DNA from: Desulfurococcales archaeon | GTDB lineage: Archaea > Thermoproteota > Thermoprotei_A > Sulfolobales > AG1 | Length of the DNA: 5,607 nucleotides | Assembly (NCBI GenBank): GCA_026990885.1 | Contig: JALXCO010000172.1 | Coordinates: 1 to 5,607 of the forward strand | Reading direction: 5' to 3' | Part shown: positions 1 through 5,286 of the stretch, piece after piece | How positions within the stretch are numbered: the first letter of the stretch is position 1 | Layout of the letters: the number at the start of each line of letters is the position of its first letter | Position numbers and translations under genes: made by a program | Notes under the pieces: generated by a model | The model's input: only the letters and a program-made list of their open reading frames with translations | The model's database searches: none | What the model was told of the DNA's origin: nothing

Positions 1-176
1 ATCTTGTCTACATCAGCTTTAGTATATACTAGAATAACATCCCTATATCTGGTTTCAAATATTTCTGCCTGGTTGTCATATATGTATATTAGATCGCTAA
101 GCTCCCTTATAGCAGCTTTAGCTTTCCCTGTGTATGCTGTAACTAATAGTTTTGGACATTTACCCTCTGTCTTCAT
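1..176 (-). CDS. THUMP-domain protein, N-terminal part (runs off the left edge)
   Basis: An open frame starts at ATG 176-174 and stays open to the left edge, giving 58 codons. The predicted protein begins MKTEGKCPKLLVTAYTGK, then has a segment with KAAIRELSDL and then RDVILVYTKADVDK. This order, a 'kllvTt..greekAi.EL' strand and helix followed by a short gene-product strand ending in 'v.t..d..k', is typical of the start of archaeal THUMP-domain proteins related to Tan1. Tan1 helps make N4-acetylcytidine in tRNA, and THUMP domains bind the tRNA acceptor region. The family call rests on the N-terminus only; any catalytic domain would lie outside the window. AAGGAAG lies just upstream as a weak ribosome binding site. 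The gene lies 41 bp downstream of rfcL on the same strand, so it may share its transcript or use the TATA-like site in the gap. A substrate cannot be assigned. Confidence 0.6.
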   Translation of the reverse strand, partial: MKTEGKCPKLLVTAYTGKAKAAIRELSDLIYIYDNQAEIFETRYRDVILVYTKADVDK

Positions 177-217
177 TTCTTCCTTGAAAAATATATTATT
201 ACTGCTGATTTATAGGG
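177..217 (-). promoter_or_regulatory. possible TATA box and ribosome binding site for the THUMP gene
   Basis: The 41-bp gap between the rfcL stop and the THUMP-gene ATG contains, on the minus strand, TATAAAT (214-208) and AAGGAAG just upstream of the ATG (185-179). The TATA centre is about 35 bp from the ATG, which would allow a very short leader. A T5 run (191-187) in the same gap could alternatively act as a weak rfcL terminator. The site is short and the local sequence AT-rich, so chance is possible and co-transcription with rfcL is equally likely. Confidence 0.3.
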
Positions 218-250
218 TTACGTTTTAAAGAACCTGTCTAAACCCATCTT
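218..250 (-). other. PCNA-interacting (PIP) box at the RfcL C-terminus
   Basis: The last residues of RfcL read KMGLDRFFKT. This fits the PIP-box pattern Q-x-x-h-x-x-a-a with K in the first position, L at the fourth and FF at the seventh and eighth. Archaeal RfcL proteins commonly end in such a motif after a charged, probably flexible linker; here the linker is rich in R, K and E. The motif would dock in the PCNA interdomain pocket. The missing Gln is a common archaeal variation. Confidence 0.75.
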
Positions 251-1648
251 CCTAGTTTCCTTAGACCTCTCTGTTTCTCTAGGCCTCCTCCTACTTTTTT
301 CTTTCCTGGACTCCTGCTCTTTCTCCACCGGTATCTCTTCAGCCCCCTTAAGTTTAGAAAGTTCTTTTTCGTATTTGTTAACGAGCTTTATTATTGAAGA
401 CGCATTATTACCGGCTAGAAACCTAATCATGTTATCGGGCAGTCTTAGCCCTAGCGATAATTTTGCGGCTTCCTCGATATTCGATTCAAATATGACTTTA
501 AGATATGGTAGTGTTTCTGACTTAGCTATTTTTCTGGATGTCTTAGTGTGTTCAGCTATGATTCTAGCTAGCGTCTCTCTTAGTTCTCTAGTCTCCTTGG
601 TTTTTGATAGAAGCTTTATTCGTTCTGGAAATCTATATTTTACCCACTTCCACTTCTTGTTTCTTCTTGAAAAGGCTACGCCGGGACCCATTAGATCCAT
701 AGCATAGGATAGGAGGTCCCACTCGCCACTCTTTATTATTCTCCCTAGATATATTGATGCCCTGCTTAGCGATTCGTATGCGCGCCAGAGATCTTCAGGA
801 TCCTCCAGCTGTATCGGCAAGTTCTCATTCAGCCATTCTATAGCCATCTCATAGTCCAATTGGCTATTGCTTAATGCCTGCTTTGCTTGCCACGCGTATT
901 TCGCAGTGAATAGTCTCCTTAGCGTCTCGAATGGGTCTTGCTCCTTGTCTCTCTGCCTAAGTAGGGTCTTCACCGTTGTGATATCTACCTTGCCGTATCC
1001 TTCAGCTATTGCTTCAAGGTCGTTTATCGCCGATCTTAGATCACCCTCAGATCTATCCACAATAAATCTCAGGGCTTCCTCGTCAGCCTCAATGTTTTCC
1101 TGCTCACATATTCTCTTTAATAGCTTCATTATATCTCTTGTACCTAGCTTCTTCAGCCCTACCATTATCGCGTTTTCTCTTAGCTCTTTAAGGGATTGGG
1201 ACCAGGGATCATTGGCCGTCATAATTATAGGTTGCTTAGTTATGTTTATCAGTCTCAGTATTGCTTCAATGCCTCCCGCATCGGATCTGGCATGTATGCC
1301 GTCTACCTCATCTAACAGTATTATCTTTCCCTTCCCTACTAGGCTTGTTTTATCCGACGCCAAAATGGCTATTCTCTCTATATCCTTCGACCTTCTAAAG
1401 TCGCTTGCGTTCATCTCGACTAGATCGTATCCAAATTCCCGAGCCAACACCTCTACCAGGGTTGTTTTCCCTACACCTGGAGGTCCATACAGCAATACTG
1501 CCTTTTTCTCGACATTGGGAAACTTTTTTAGCCACTGGATCAATATGTTTTTAGCGTTTTCCTGATCTATGTATTCATCTAGCCTTCTGGGGCGATACTT
1601 TATGATCCATGGTACCTTTCTGGCGTATCGTGTTCTCGGTATACTTAT
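218..1648 (-). CDS. rfcL: replication factor C large subunit (clamp loader), non-canonical start
   Basis: RfcL is the single large AAA+ subunit of the archaeal clamp loader, which opens PCNA and loads it on primed DNA. With the start placed at ATA 1648-1646 the protein has 476 residues. In order: the conserved VPWIIKYRPRRLDE segment (about 12-25), Walker A GPPGVGKT (55-62), Walker B LLDEVD (111-116), sensor 1 TAND (about 144-147), sensor 2 GDLR (202-205), a helical collar domain, a highly charged linker (about 430-465) and a C-terminal PIP-box. The open frame has no ATG, GTG or TTG between its upstream stop (1654-1652) and TTG 1543, and starting at 1543 would remove the conserved PW..KYRP segment. 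ATA 1648 lies 7 nt after GGTGA at the end of rfcS and is my preferred start. ATA 1642 or a one-base sequence error are alternatives. The TAA stop is at 220-218. Function is certain; the start is not. Confidence 0.93.
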   Translation of the reverse strand: MSIPRTRYARKVPWIIKYRPRRLDEYIDQENAKNILIQWLKKFPNVEKKAVLLYGPPGVGKTTLVEVLAREFGYDLVEMNASDFRRSKDIERIAILASDKTSLVGKGKIILLDEVDGIHARSDAGGIEAILRLINITKQPIIMTANDPWSQSLKELRENAIMVGLKKLGTRDIMKLLKRICEQENIEADEEALRFIVDRSEGDLRSAINDLEAIAEGYGKVDITTVKTLLRQRDKEQDPFETLRRLFTAKYAWQAKQALSNSQLDYEMAIEWLNENLPIQLEDPEDLWRAYESLSRASIYLGRIIKSGEWDLLSYAMDLMGPGVAFSRRNKKWKWVKYRFPERIKLLSKTKETRELRETLARIIAEHTKTSRKIAKSETLPYLKVIFESNIEEAAKLSLGLRLPDNMIRFLAGNNASSIIKLVNKYEKELSKLKGAEEIPVEKEQESRKEKSRRRPRETERSKETRKMGLDRFFKT

Positions 1649-1655
1649 AAATCAT

Positions 1656-1660
1656 TCACC
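1656..1660 (-). promoter_or_regulatory. Shine-Dalgarno sequence for rfcL inside the end of rfcS
   Basis: The last codons of rfcS contain GGGGTGA on the minus strand. Its GGTGA (1660-1656) matches the core complement of the archaeal 16S rRNA 3' end. It ends 7 nt before ATA 1648-1646, a normal spacing, and 13 nt before ATA 1642. It also directly abuts an ATG at 1655-1653, which is out of frame with rfcL and reaches a stop after 26 codons. This supports translational coupling of rfcL to rfcS and is the main reason for the chosen rfcL start. Confidence 0.45.
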
Positions 1661-3584
1661 CCATAAGCTTCTTTCCTAGGATAACGAGTCTTGCCAGTAG
1701 AGCGTTTATCTGTATTTCGTCATCCGCACCCTCGACAAGCCTATAGTTTATCTCACCTGTATAATCCGCTATGTATACTCTAAGATCCTCAGGAATCTTT
1801 ATGTCTGGAGAAAATATCTCTCTATGTATCTGTTTAATAACATCTATACCTGAAAGACCATAATCTACCATTATTCGCCGAAGCTTGTCTCTTGCCTCAA
1901 CGAACTTTCCGTTGAGCGCTAGCTGTATCATTTCTCTGATCTCTTTTGGATGTGCAAGACCTACAACTCTATATACAGTCGAAACAGTCACTTTACCTAG
2001 AGCTGCTGCTGCCTGGAGTATATTTATCGACTTTCTCATATCACCCTCAGAGATCTCATATATAGTTTCCAGCGCATCAATGTCGTATGATACCTTTTCA
2101 TTTTCGGCTATGTACTTTAGTCTTTCTACTATATCTTCCTTTTTCAATGGGGTAAATCTAAATAACGCGCATCTGCTTTGTATGGGATCGATTATTTTAG
2201 AGGGGTAATTCGCTAGAAGTATGAATCGCGTTGTTTCAACATACATCTCCATTAGTCTTCTCAGCGCTTGCTGTGCATCTGAAGTGTTGTGCGTTAGTAT
2301 CCCGTTGGCTAGGAAGAAGTTTTTGTTTTTCCTCATGGATATATTAAGTACCTTATGTTTCCCTAGGTACCTTATCGATATGATCTTTACGTGTTTTACG
2401 TCTAGACTTTTCTGGCCTGAAATCCCTATAGCCTCATAGATATATCTGTATATATCTTTCTGCCTCTCAATGTAGGGATGGATATCTATATAGATAGCTT
2501 TTCTATGGTGTTCAATGCCTGGATCTAATATGTTTGCTGTTTGATCTCCAGCATCCTTTATTTTAATATATATGTGATTTCCTCTAGTTACATATAGCAC
2601 CAGTGAATCGTTGCCGTGGCATGATGCTTTCACACCTAGGCTCCGTATTTTTCTATAGATCTTTTCCCTAAATACAGTAGCTACTTTAATATATACAGGT
2701 GACTTGAGCGTTTTTAGGGGTGTTGATCTTGGATGATAGATCTTTTTAGAACCATTCTTCTTGGAGCCTATAGCTAGAACACTTATACGGCTAGCTACGT
2801 TAAAGCTTGTTTTCTCAATTCCTTTTCTCTCTATACATACTCTGCAGTAGGGGACCTCGTAGTTTCTTGTATTATAATATATTTTGCCGCAGTTAGCGCA
2901 TCTAGATATTTTATCTTTAAATGTTGCTATCTCCATTCCTTTTCTTAGATCTTTAACTCTAACAACTTCTATTCTCCTATTCTTTATTATGAAAAAAGGA
3001 TGCTCCGGAGAAGCTAGAACCCTGCTTCCGTCCTCTAGTATTATTTCGTATAGATCCGCCTCCCCAGAATCCACTATATGCCCCTTATCGTTTTCGGGGC
3101 TTAACGTTTCGGGGTTTAGCGATGGTATATCGAAATCCCGATCACCATACTCTCTATACAGCTCTTCTAATGTTTTAACCTCTAGATCGTCCAGCCTCCC
3201 CACCAACACTTTTGTCTTTGGATGAAGACACATGTTGTCTGCCTCATCTAGTATAACAACCTTAAACGGTATCTCCCCCACCACGGCGGCCCTGGCGAAC
3301 TCCTTTATTTTTGTCCTTATCACATCTATCCCTCTCTCGTCAGAAGCGTTTGTTTCAAGCACATATCTCCTGTAGTTCTCGCCATATAGGTCTTGCACTA
3401 GGGCCAGAGCAACAGTTGTTTTCCCTACACCTGGGGGTCCCACAAACAGTAGATGGGGCATGTTTTTTTCCTTCACAAACACCTGTAGTCTTTTAACGAT
3501 TTCGTCTTGGTTAACTACATCTTTTAGGCTGCGCGGCCTATATTTTTCTGTCCACAGCAATTGTTCTAGAATCTGTTTTGACAA
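1656..3584 (-). CDS. rfcS: replication factor C small subunit precursor, containing an intein
   Basis: RfcS is the small AAA+ ATPase subunit of the archaeal clamp loader. The precursor has 642 residues; removing the 315-residue intein leaves 327, the usual RfcS length. Extein features are the N-terminal LLWTEKYRPRSL (9-20), Walker A GPPGVGKT (49-56), the NASDERGID segment (79-87), Walker B ILDEADNM (111-118), sensor 1 around N459, the SRC motif with arginine finger R471, and sensor 2 GDMRKS (R517), followed by the collar domain (precursor numbering). The start is TTG 3584-3582; the first in-frame ATG is at residue 42, well inside the conserved N-terminal region, so it is too late. A second TTG at 3560 (L9) is a possible but shorter start. 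The stop TGA (1658-1656) lies directly before the rfcL leader. The host protein is almost certain; all intein splicing residues are present, so a functional spliced product is expected. Confidence 0.97.
   Translation of the reverse strand: MSKQILEQLLWTEKYRPRSLKDVVNQDEIVKRLQVFVKEKNMPHLLFVGPPGVGKTTVALALVQDLYGENYRRYVLETNASDERGIDVIRTKIKEFARAAVVGEIPFKVVILDEADNMCLHPKTKVLVGRLDDLEVKTLEELYREYGDRDFDIPSLNPETLSPENDKGHIVDSGEADLYEIILEDGSRVLASPEHPFFIIKNRRIEVVRVKDLRKGMEIATFKDKISRCANCGKIYYNTRNYEVPYCRVCIERKGIEKTSFNVASRISVLAIGSKKNGSKKIYHPRSTPLKTLKSPVYIKVATVFREKIYRKIRSLGVKASCHGNDSLVLYVTRGNHIYIKIKDAGDQTANILDPGIEHHRKAIYIDIHPYIERQKDIYRYIYEAIGISGQKSLDVKHVKIISIRYLGKHKVLNISMRKNKNFFLANGILTHNTSDAQQALRRLMEMYVETTRFILLANYPSKIIDPIQSRCALFRFTPLKKEDIVERLKYIAENEKVSYDIDALETIYEISEGDMRKSINILQAAAALGKVTVSTVYRVVGLAHPKEIREMIQLALNGKFVEARDKLRRIMVDYGLSGIDVIKQIHREIFSPDIKIPEDLRVYIADYTGEINYRLVEGADDEIQINALLARLVILGKKLMG
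2535..2717 (-). other. possible degenerate homing-endonuclease remnant in the intein
   Basis: Precursor residues about 290-350 contain a strand, then a helix with FREKIYRKIRSLGVKA, then LVLYVTRGNHIYIKIKDAG. This resembles the second part of a LAGLIDADG repeat, where a helix ending in 'llrlGika' is followed by a 'y.l.i.g...i..fl..iG' segment. I could find no LAGLIDADG dodecapeptide itself with its catalytic acidic residue anywhere in the intein. The simplest reading is an endonuclease domain that has decayed, leaving a splicing-only intein. The similarity is by eye and weak. Confidence 0.4.
2835..2900 (-). other. zinc-ribbon-like motif inside the intein
   Basis: Intein residues C229, C232, C247 and C250 (precursor numbering) form C-x2-C followed 14 residues later by C-x2-C. 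The first pair reads CANCGKIYY and the second CRVC. This is the classical spacing of a structural zinc ribbon. It lies about 34 residues after the block B histidine, where the endonuclease or a DNA-recognition insert begins in full-length inteins. Zinc binding is inferred from cysteine spacing alone. Confidence 0.65.
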
Positions 3585-3593
3585 TTTAAATAT

Positions 3594-3599
3594 GCACCC
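3594..3599 (-). promoter_or_regulatory. possible ribosome binding site of rfcS
   Basis: On the minus strand GGGTGC lies 9 nt upstream of the TTG start at 3584. Its GGTG core matches the archaeal anti-Shine-Dalgarno sequence. It supports TTG 3584 over TTG 3560, which has no such sequence upstream. The match is only four bases, so leaderless translation is also possible. Confidence 0.35.
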
Positions 3600-3621
3600 T
3601 GAATTTATAGTATGGCAGAAA

Positions 3622-3631
3622 TTTATATAAA
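3622..3631. promoter_or_regulatory. palindromic TATA box TTTATATAAA
   Basis: The ten bases TTTATATAAA read identically on both strands and match the archaeal TATA consensus bound by TBP. The element lies about 38 bp from the rfcS start and about 80 bp from the start of the divergent gene. Its direction of use would be set by the flanking BRE: an A-rich flank follows it on the plus strand, and the minus-strand approach is rich in T. Confidence 0.5.
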
Positions 3632-3711
3632 ATAAGGTTCTATCGTGTTTTAAGGTAGGTTCATAACTGATATTATGGAGTATCTATCTATCTTAGGGTG
3701 TTGATGGCTGT

Positions 3712-4242
3712 ATGTTTAGAGAGGTAGTGGCTAGATTCATGATCACGCCTAGAGGCGACGTCTCAATAAGTAGGGTAGCTAGGACTGTAGCTAAGAGATG
3801 TAGTGTTGATAAGGTTCGAAGTAATCTTGAGCTCAACTATGTGGAGCTGGAGCTTAGAATTAGTAGAGGTGGTTACCGTAGAGAGGCTGGTAAGATAGAC
3901 TGTATTAAAGCTGTTTTGAGTGATCAGGTGTCCAGCCTGGAGGTATATATCTATATTATTGGTGTGGATGTCGATGCCCTTAAACAACTATATGGTGATC
4001 GGGTATATAGGTGTTTTTCTGGTTCGTGGTGTATAGCGTGTGTTGGGGGTTTTGTTAGGGATCTGGATCTGTATATCTATAGGAATAAAAGCGGGGTTAA
4101 GATTGGCGTGCTGTGTAGATATAGATGCGATATTGGAGTATCAGCTAAACCCTACGCTAGTAGCTGCATGATCGATGATGTGGATGTTATATATGATCTA
4201 CTTGGCGAGCTAGAGAAACTATCTATGGAAAAAGATCTATGA
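3712..4242 (+). CDS. hypothetical cysteine-rich protein, 176 residues
   Basis: I do not recognise this protein. It starts at ATG 3712; the frame has a stop just upstream (3694-3696), so no longer ATG start exists. GGTG (3697-3700) lies 11 nt before it as a weak ribosome binding site. There is no signal peptide or membrane segment. The sequence alternates strands and helices, with beta-rich stretches such as VELELRI, LEVYIYIIGVDVDAL and DLYIYRNKSGVKIGVL, and ends in an amphipathic acidic helix (DLLGELEKL). It has eight cysteines (30, 64, 101, 107, 110, 135, 139, 152), including C-x2-C and C-x3-C spacings, so disulfides or a metal site are possible. It is divergent from rfcS and its TGA directly abuts the stop of the convergent dehydrogenase gene. 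Codon use (AGA/AGG, ATA, TAT) resembles its neighbours and no long frame competes on the other strand, so I consider it a real gene of unknown function. Confidence 0.72.
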   Translation: MFREVVARFMITPRGDVSISRVARTVAKRCSVDKVRSNLELNYVELELRISRGGYRREAGKIDCIKAVLSDQVSSLEVYIYIIGVDVDALKQLYGDRVYRCFSGSWCIACVGGFVRDLDLYIYRNKSGVKIGVLCRYRCDIGVSAKPYASSCMIDDVDVIYDLLGELEKLSMEKDL

Positions 4243-5262
4243 AAATCCAGGTTTCCTTATATTTGTGACCTCTCTATTTACCAGTGTAGGAGGGACCTCC
4301 CCCCTAGCGAATGCCAGTAAATTATCAACAACCAGGTTTGCCATTGCTAGTCTCGTTTCCCTAGTAGCGGATCCTATGTGGGGGACCAGAACGACGTTTT
4401 TGAATCTGGTTAATGGGTGGTTAGGATCTAATGGTTCTTCCTCATACACGTCTAGACCAGCACCGGCAAGTATTCCCTCTTCGAGCGCCTTTACTAATGC
4501 GTCTGTATCGATTATCCCTCCCCTCGCGGTATTTATTAGTATTGCGCCTCTCTTCATTTTCTTGAATTTGTCTTCGTTGATCATGTGTCTGGTTTCTTTT
4601 GATAGAGGTACATGTATCGTTATGAAATCGCTTCTAGATAGTAGCGTATCAAGATCTACGTATTCCGCGTTAAGACTTTTTTCGAGGTCCTCTGGTGCTC
4701 TAACAGGATCGTAGTAGAGTATTTTCATGTTGAAACCTCTAGCTCTCTTGGCTACCTCTCTCCCTATTCGCCCAAACCCAATTATACCTATAGTTTTCCC
4801 ATGCACCTCTGTTCCCAGCATCATGTGCGGGTGCCACCCTGTTTTCGTCCTCTTCCATTCCCCCCATCTAACGAAGTGGTCTGATTCCACTATTCTTCTG
4901 GCTACTGATAGGAGTAGGGCAAAGGTTAGGTCTGCTGTGGCTTCAGTTAGTACGCCTGGTGTATTGGTTACGTATATCCCTTTTCTTGTTGCGCATTCTA
5001 TATCTATATTGTCGTATCCTACAGCATATTGGGATATTATTCTTGTTCTATGCGAGATCCTCTCGATGAGGTTGCAGTCTATCCTATCGGACAGAAGCGT
5101 TACGACAGCATCGTATTCAGGTAGCTTTCTCAGTAGGTAATCATATGGAGGTGGCTCATACCGGTCCCATACTTCGTAGTCGTATACCTCGTCAAGTCTT
5201 TTTACTGCCTCCTCGAATAGCTCTCTAGTTATATATAGTTTAGGCTTTCTGATTGTGACCAC
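4237..5262 (-). CDS. gyaR: D-isomer-specific 2-hydroxyacid dehydrogenase, probable glyoxylate/hydroxypyruvate reductase
   Basis: The 341-residue protein belongs to the D-2-hydroxyacid dehydrogenase family, which reversibly reduces 2-oxo acids such as glyoxylate or hydroxypyruvate with NAD(P)H in the cytosol. Substrate-domain signatures are VGYDNID (81-87) and NTPGVLTEATAD (100-111). The Rossmann fold has GFGRIG (162-167) with an acidic residue, D185, at the end of the second strand; this favours NADH over NADPH. The catalytic triad is visible: R247 in NTARGG, E276 in YEEEP and H295 in PHIGSAT. Length is normal for archaeal GyaR (about 335). The start is GTG 5262-5260, just after the in-frame stop at 5286-5284. 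AAGGTGGTC overlaps this GTG and looks like a Shine-Dalgarno sequence for a codon slightly downstream, but no ATG/GTG/TTG follows at that distance. The gene is 24 bp after the aminotransferase gene, probably the same transcript. Family certain; exact substrate (glyoxylate, hydroxypyruvate or phosphoglycerate) inferred. Confidence 0.9.
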   Translation of the reverse strand: MVTIRKPKLYITRELFEEAVKRLDEVYDYEVWDRYEPPPYDYLLRKLPEYDAVVTLLSDRIDCNLIERISHRTRIISQYAVGYDNIDIECATRKGIYVTNTPGVLTEATADLTFALLLSVARRIVESDHFVRWGEWKRTKTGWHPHMMLGTEVHGKTIGIIGFGRIGREVAKRARGFNMKILYYDPVRAPEDLEKSLNAEYVDLDTLLSRSDFITIHVPLSKETRHMINEDKFKKMKRGAILINTARGGIIDTDALVKALEEGILAGAGLDVYEEEPLDPNHPLTRFKNVVLVPHIGSATRETRLAMANLVVDNLLAFARGEVPPTLVNREVTNIRKPGFS

Positions 5263-5286
5263 CTTGGTTCTGGGGCGGGTTACTTA

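Larger units (their letters stand above)
2286..3230 (-). other. intein in RfcS (precursor residues 119-433)
   Basis: The clamp-loader sequence breaks between LDEADNM and TSDAQQALRR, which are contiguous in ordinary RfcS proteins. The insert is 315 residues. Its ends have the class 1 intein signature: Cys1 in CLHPKTKVLV (block A), a block B with S-P-E-H (S192 to H195) instead of the more usual T-x-x-H, a block F around VLNISMRKNKNFFLANG (412-428), and block G GILTHN ending in the His-Asn pair, followed by Thr434 as the +1 nucleophile. Splicing should therefore proceed by an N-S shift at Cys119, transesterification to Thr434 and cyclisation of Asn433. Its length lies between mini-inteins and full endonuclease-bearing inteins. 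RfcS inteins are known in Methanocaldococcus and Pyrococcus; I did not determine whether this insertion site matches one of theirs. Confidence 0.95.
3585..3711. promoter_or_regulatory. divergent promoter region between rfcS and the unknown gene
   Basis: This 127-bp AT-rich gap separates the TTG of rfcS (leftward) from the ATG at 3712 (rightward). It must hold promoters for both. On the minus strand, TTTATATAAA (3622-3631) would give a transcript start near 3600 and a leader of about 16 nt, while TATAAA within 3604-3609 would give an almost leaderless rfcS message. On the plus strand the same palindromic TTTATATAAA could serve with a leader of roughly 55 nt. I see no inverted-repeat operator or RNA gene here. 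Confidence 0.6.

Noticed and set aside
4..228. 74-codon plus-strand frame at the left edge
   Set aside because: It is antisense to the THUMP-like gene, which has a better protein signature, and it runs across the intergenic gap into the rfcL end.
218..1543. TTG at 1543 as the rfcL start
   Set aside because: It would delete the conserved PW..KYRP segment and the helix after it, which are clearly encoded upstream in the same frame and contribute to the nucleotide-binding site in this family.
867..1565. Open frame of 232 codons on the plus strand, antisense to rfcL
   Set aside because: It lies wholly opposite a confidently identified gene, is serine- and leucine-rich in the way typical of reverse-strand shadows, and resembles no known protein. 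The shorter plus-strand frames opposite rfcL, rfcS and the dehydrogenase are rejected for the same reason.
2483..2496. 14-bp perfect palindrome TATCTATATAGATA
   Set aside because: It lies inside intein coding sequence in an AT-rich stretch (codons for AIYIDI), with no partner site or promoter context; chance is the simplest explanation.
3704..3727. Short out-of-frame ATG reading frame (7 codons) overlapping the start of the unknown gene
   Set aside because: GGTG lies only 3 nt before its ATG, too close for normal initiation, and a frame this short is expected by chance; a regulatory leader peptide is not supported.
4229..4233. T5 tract on the minus strand just after the dehydrogenase stop, as a terminator
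   Set aside because: Archaeal termination uses T-rich tracts, but five bases inside the end of the convergent gene is too little to support a call.
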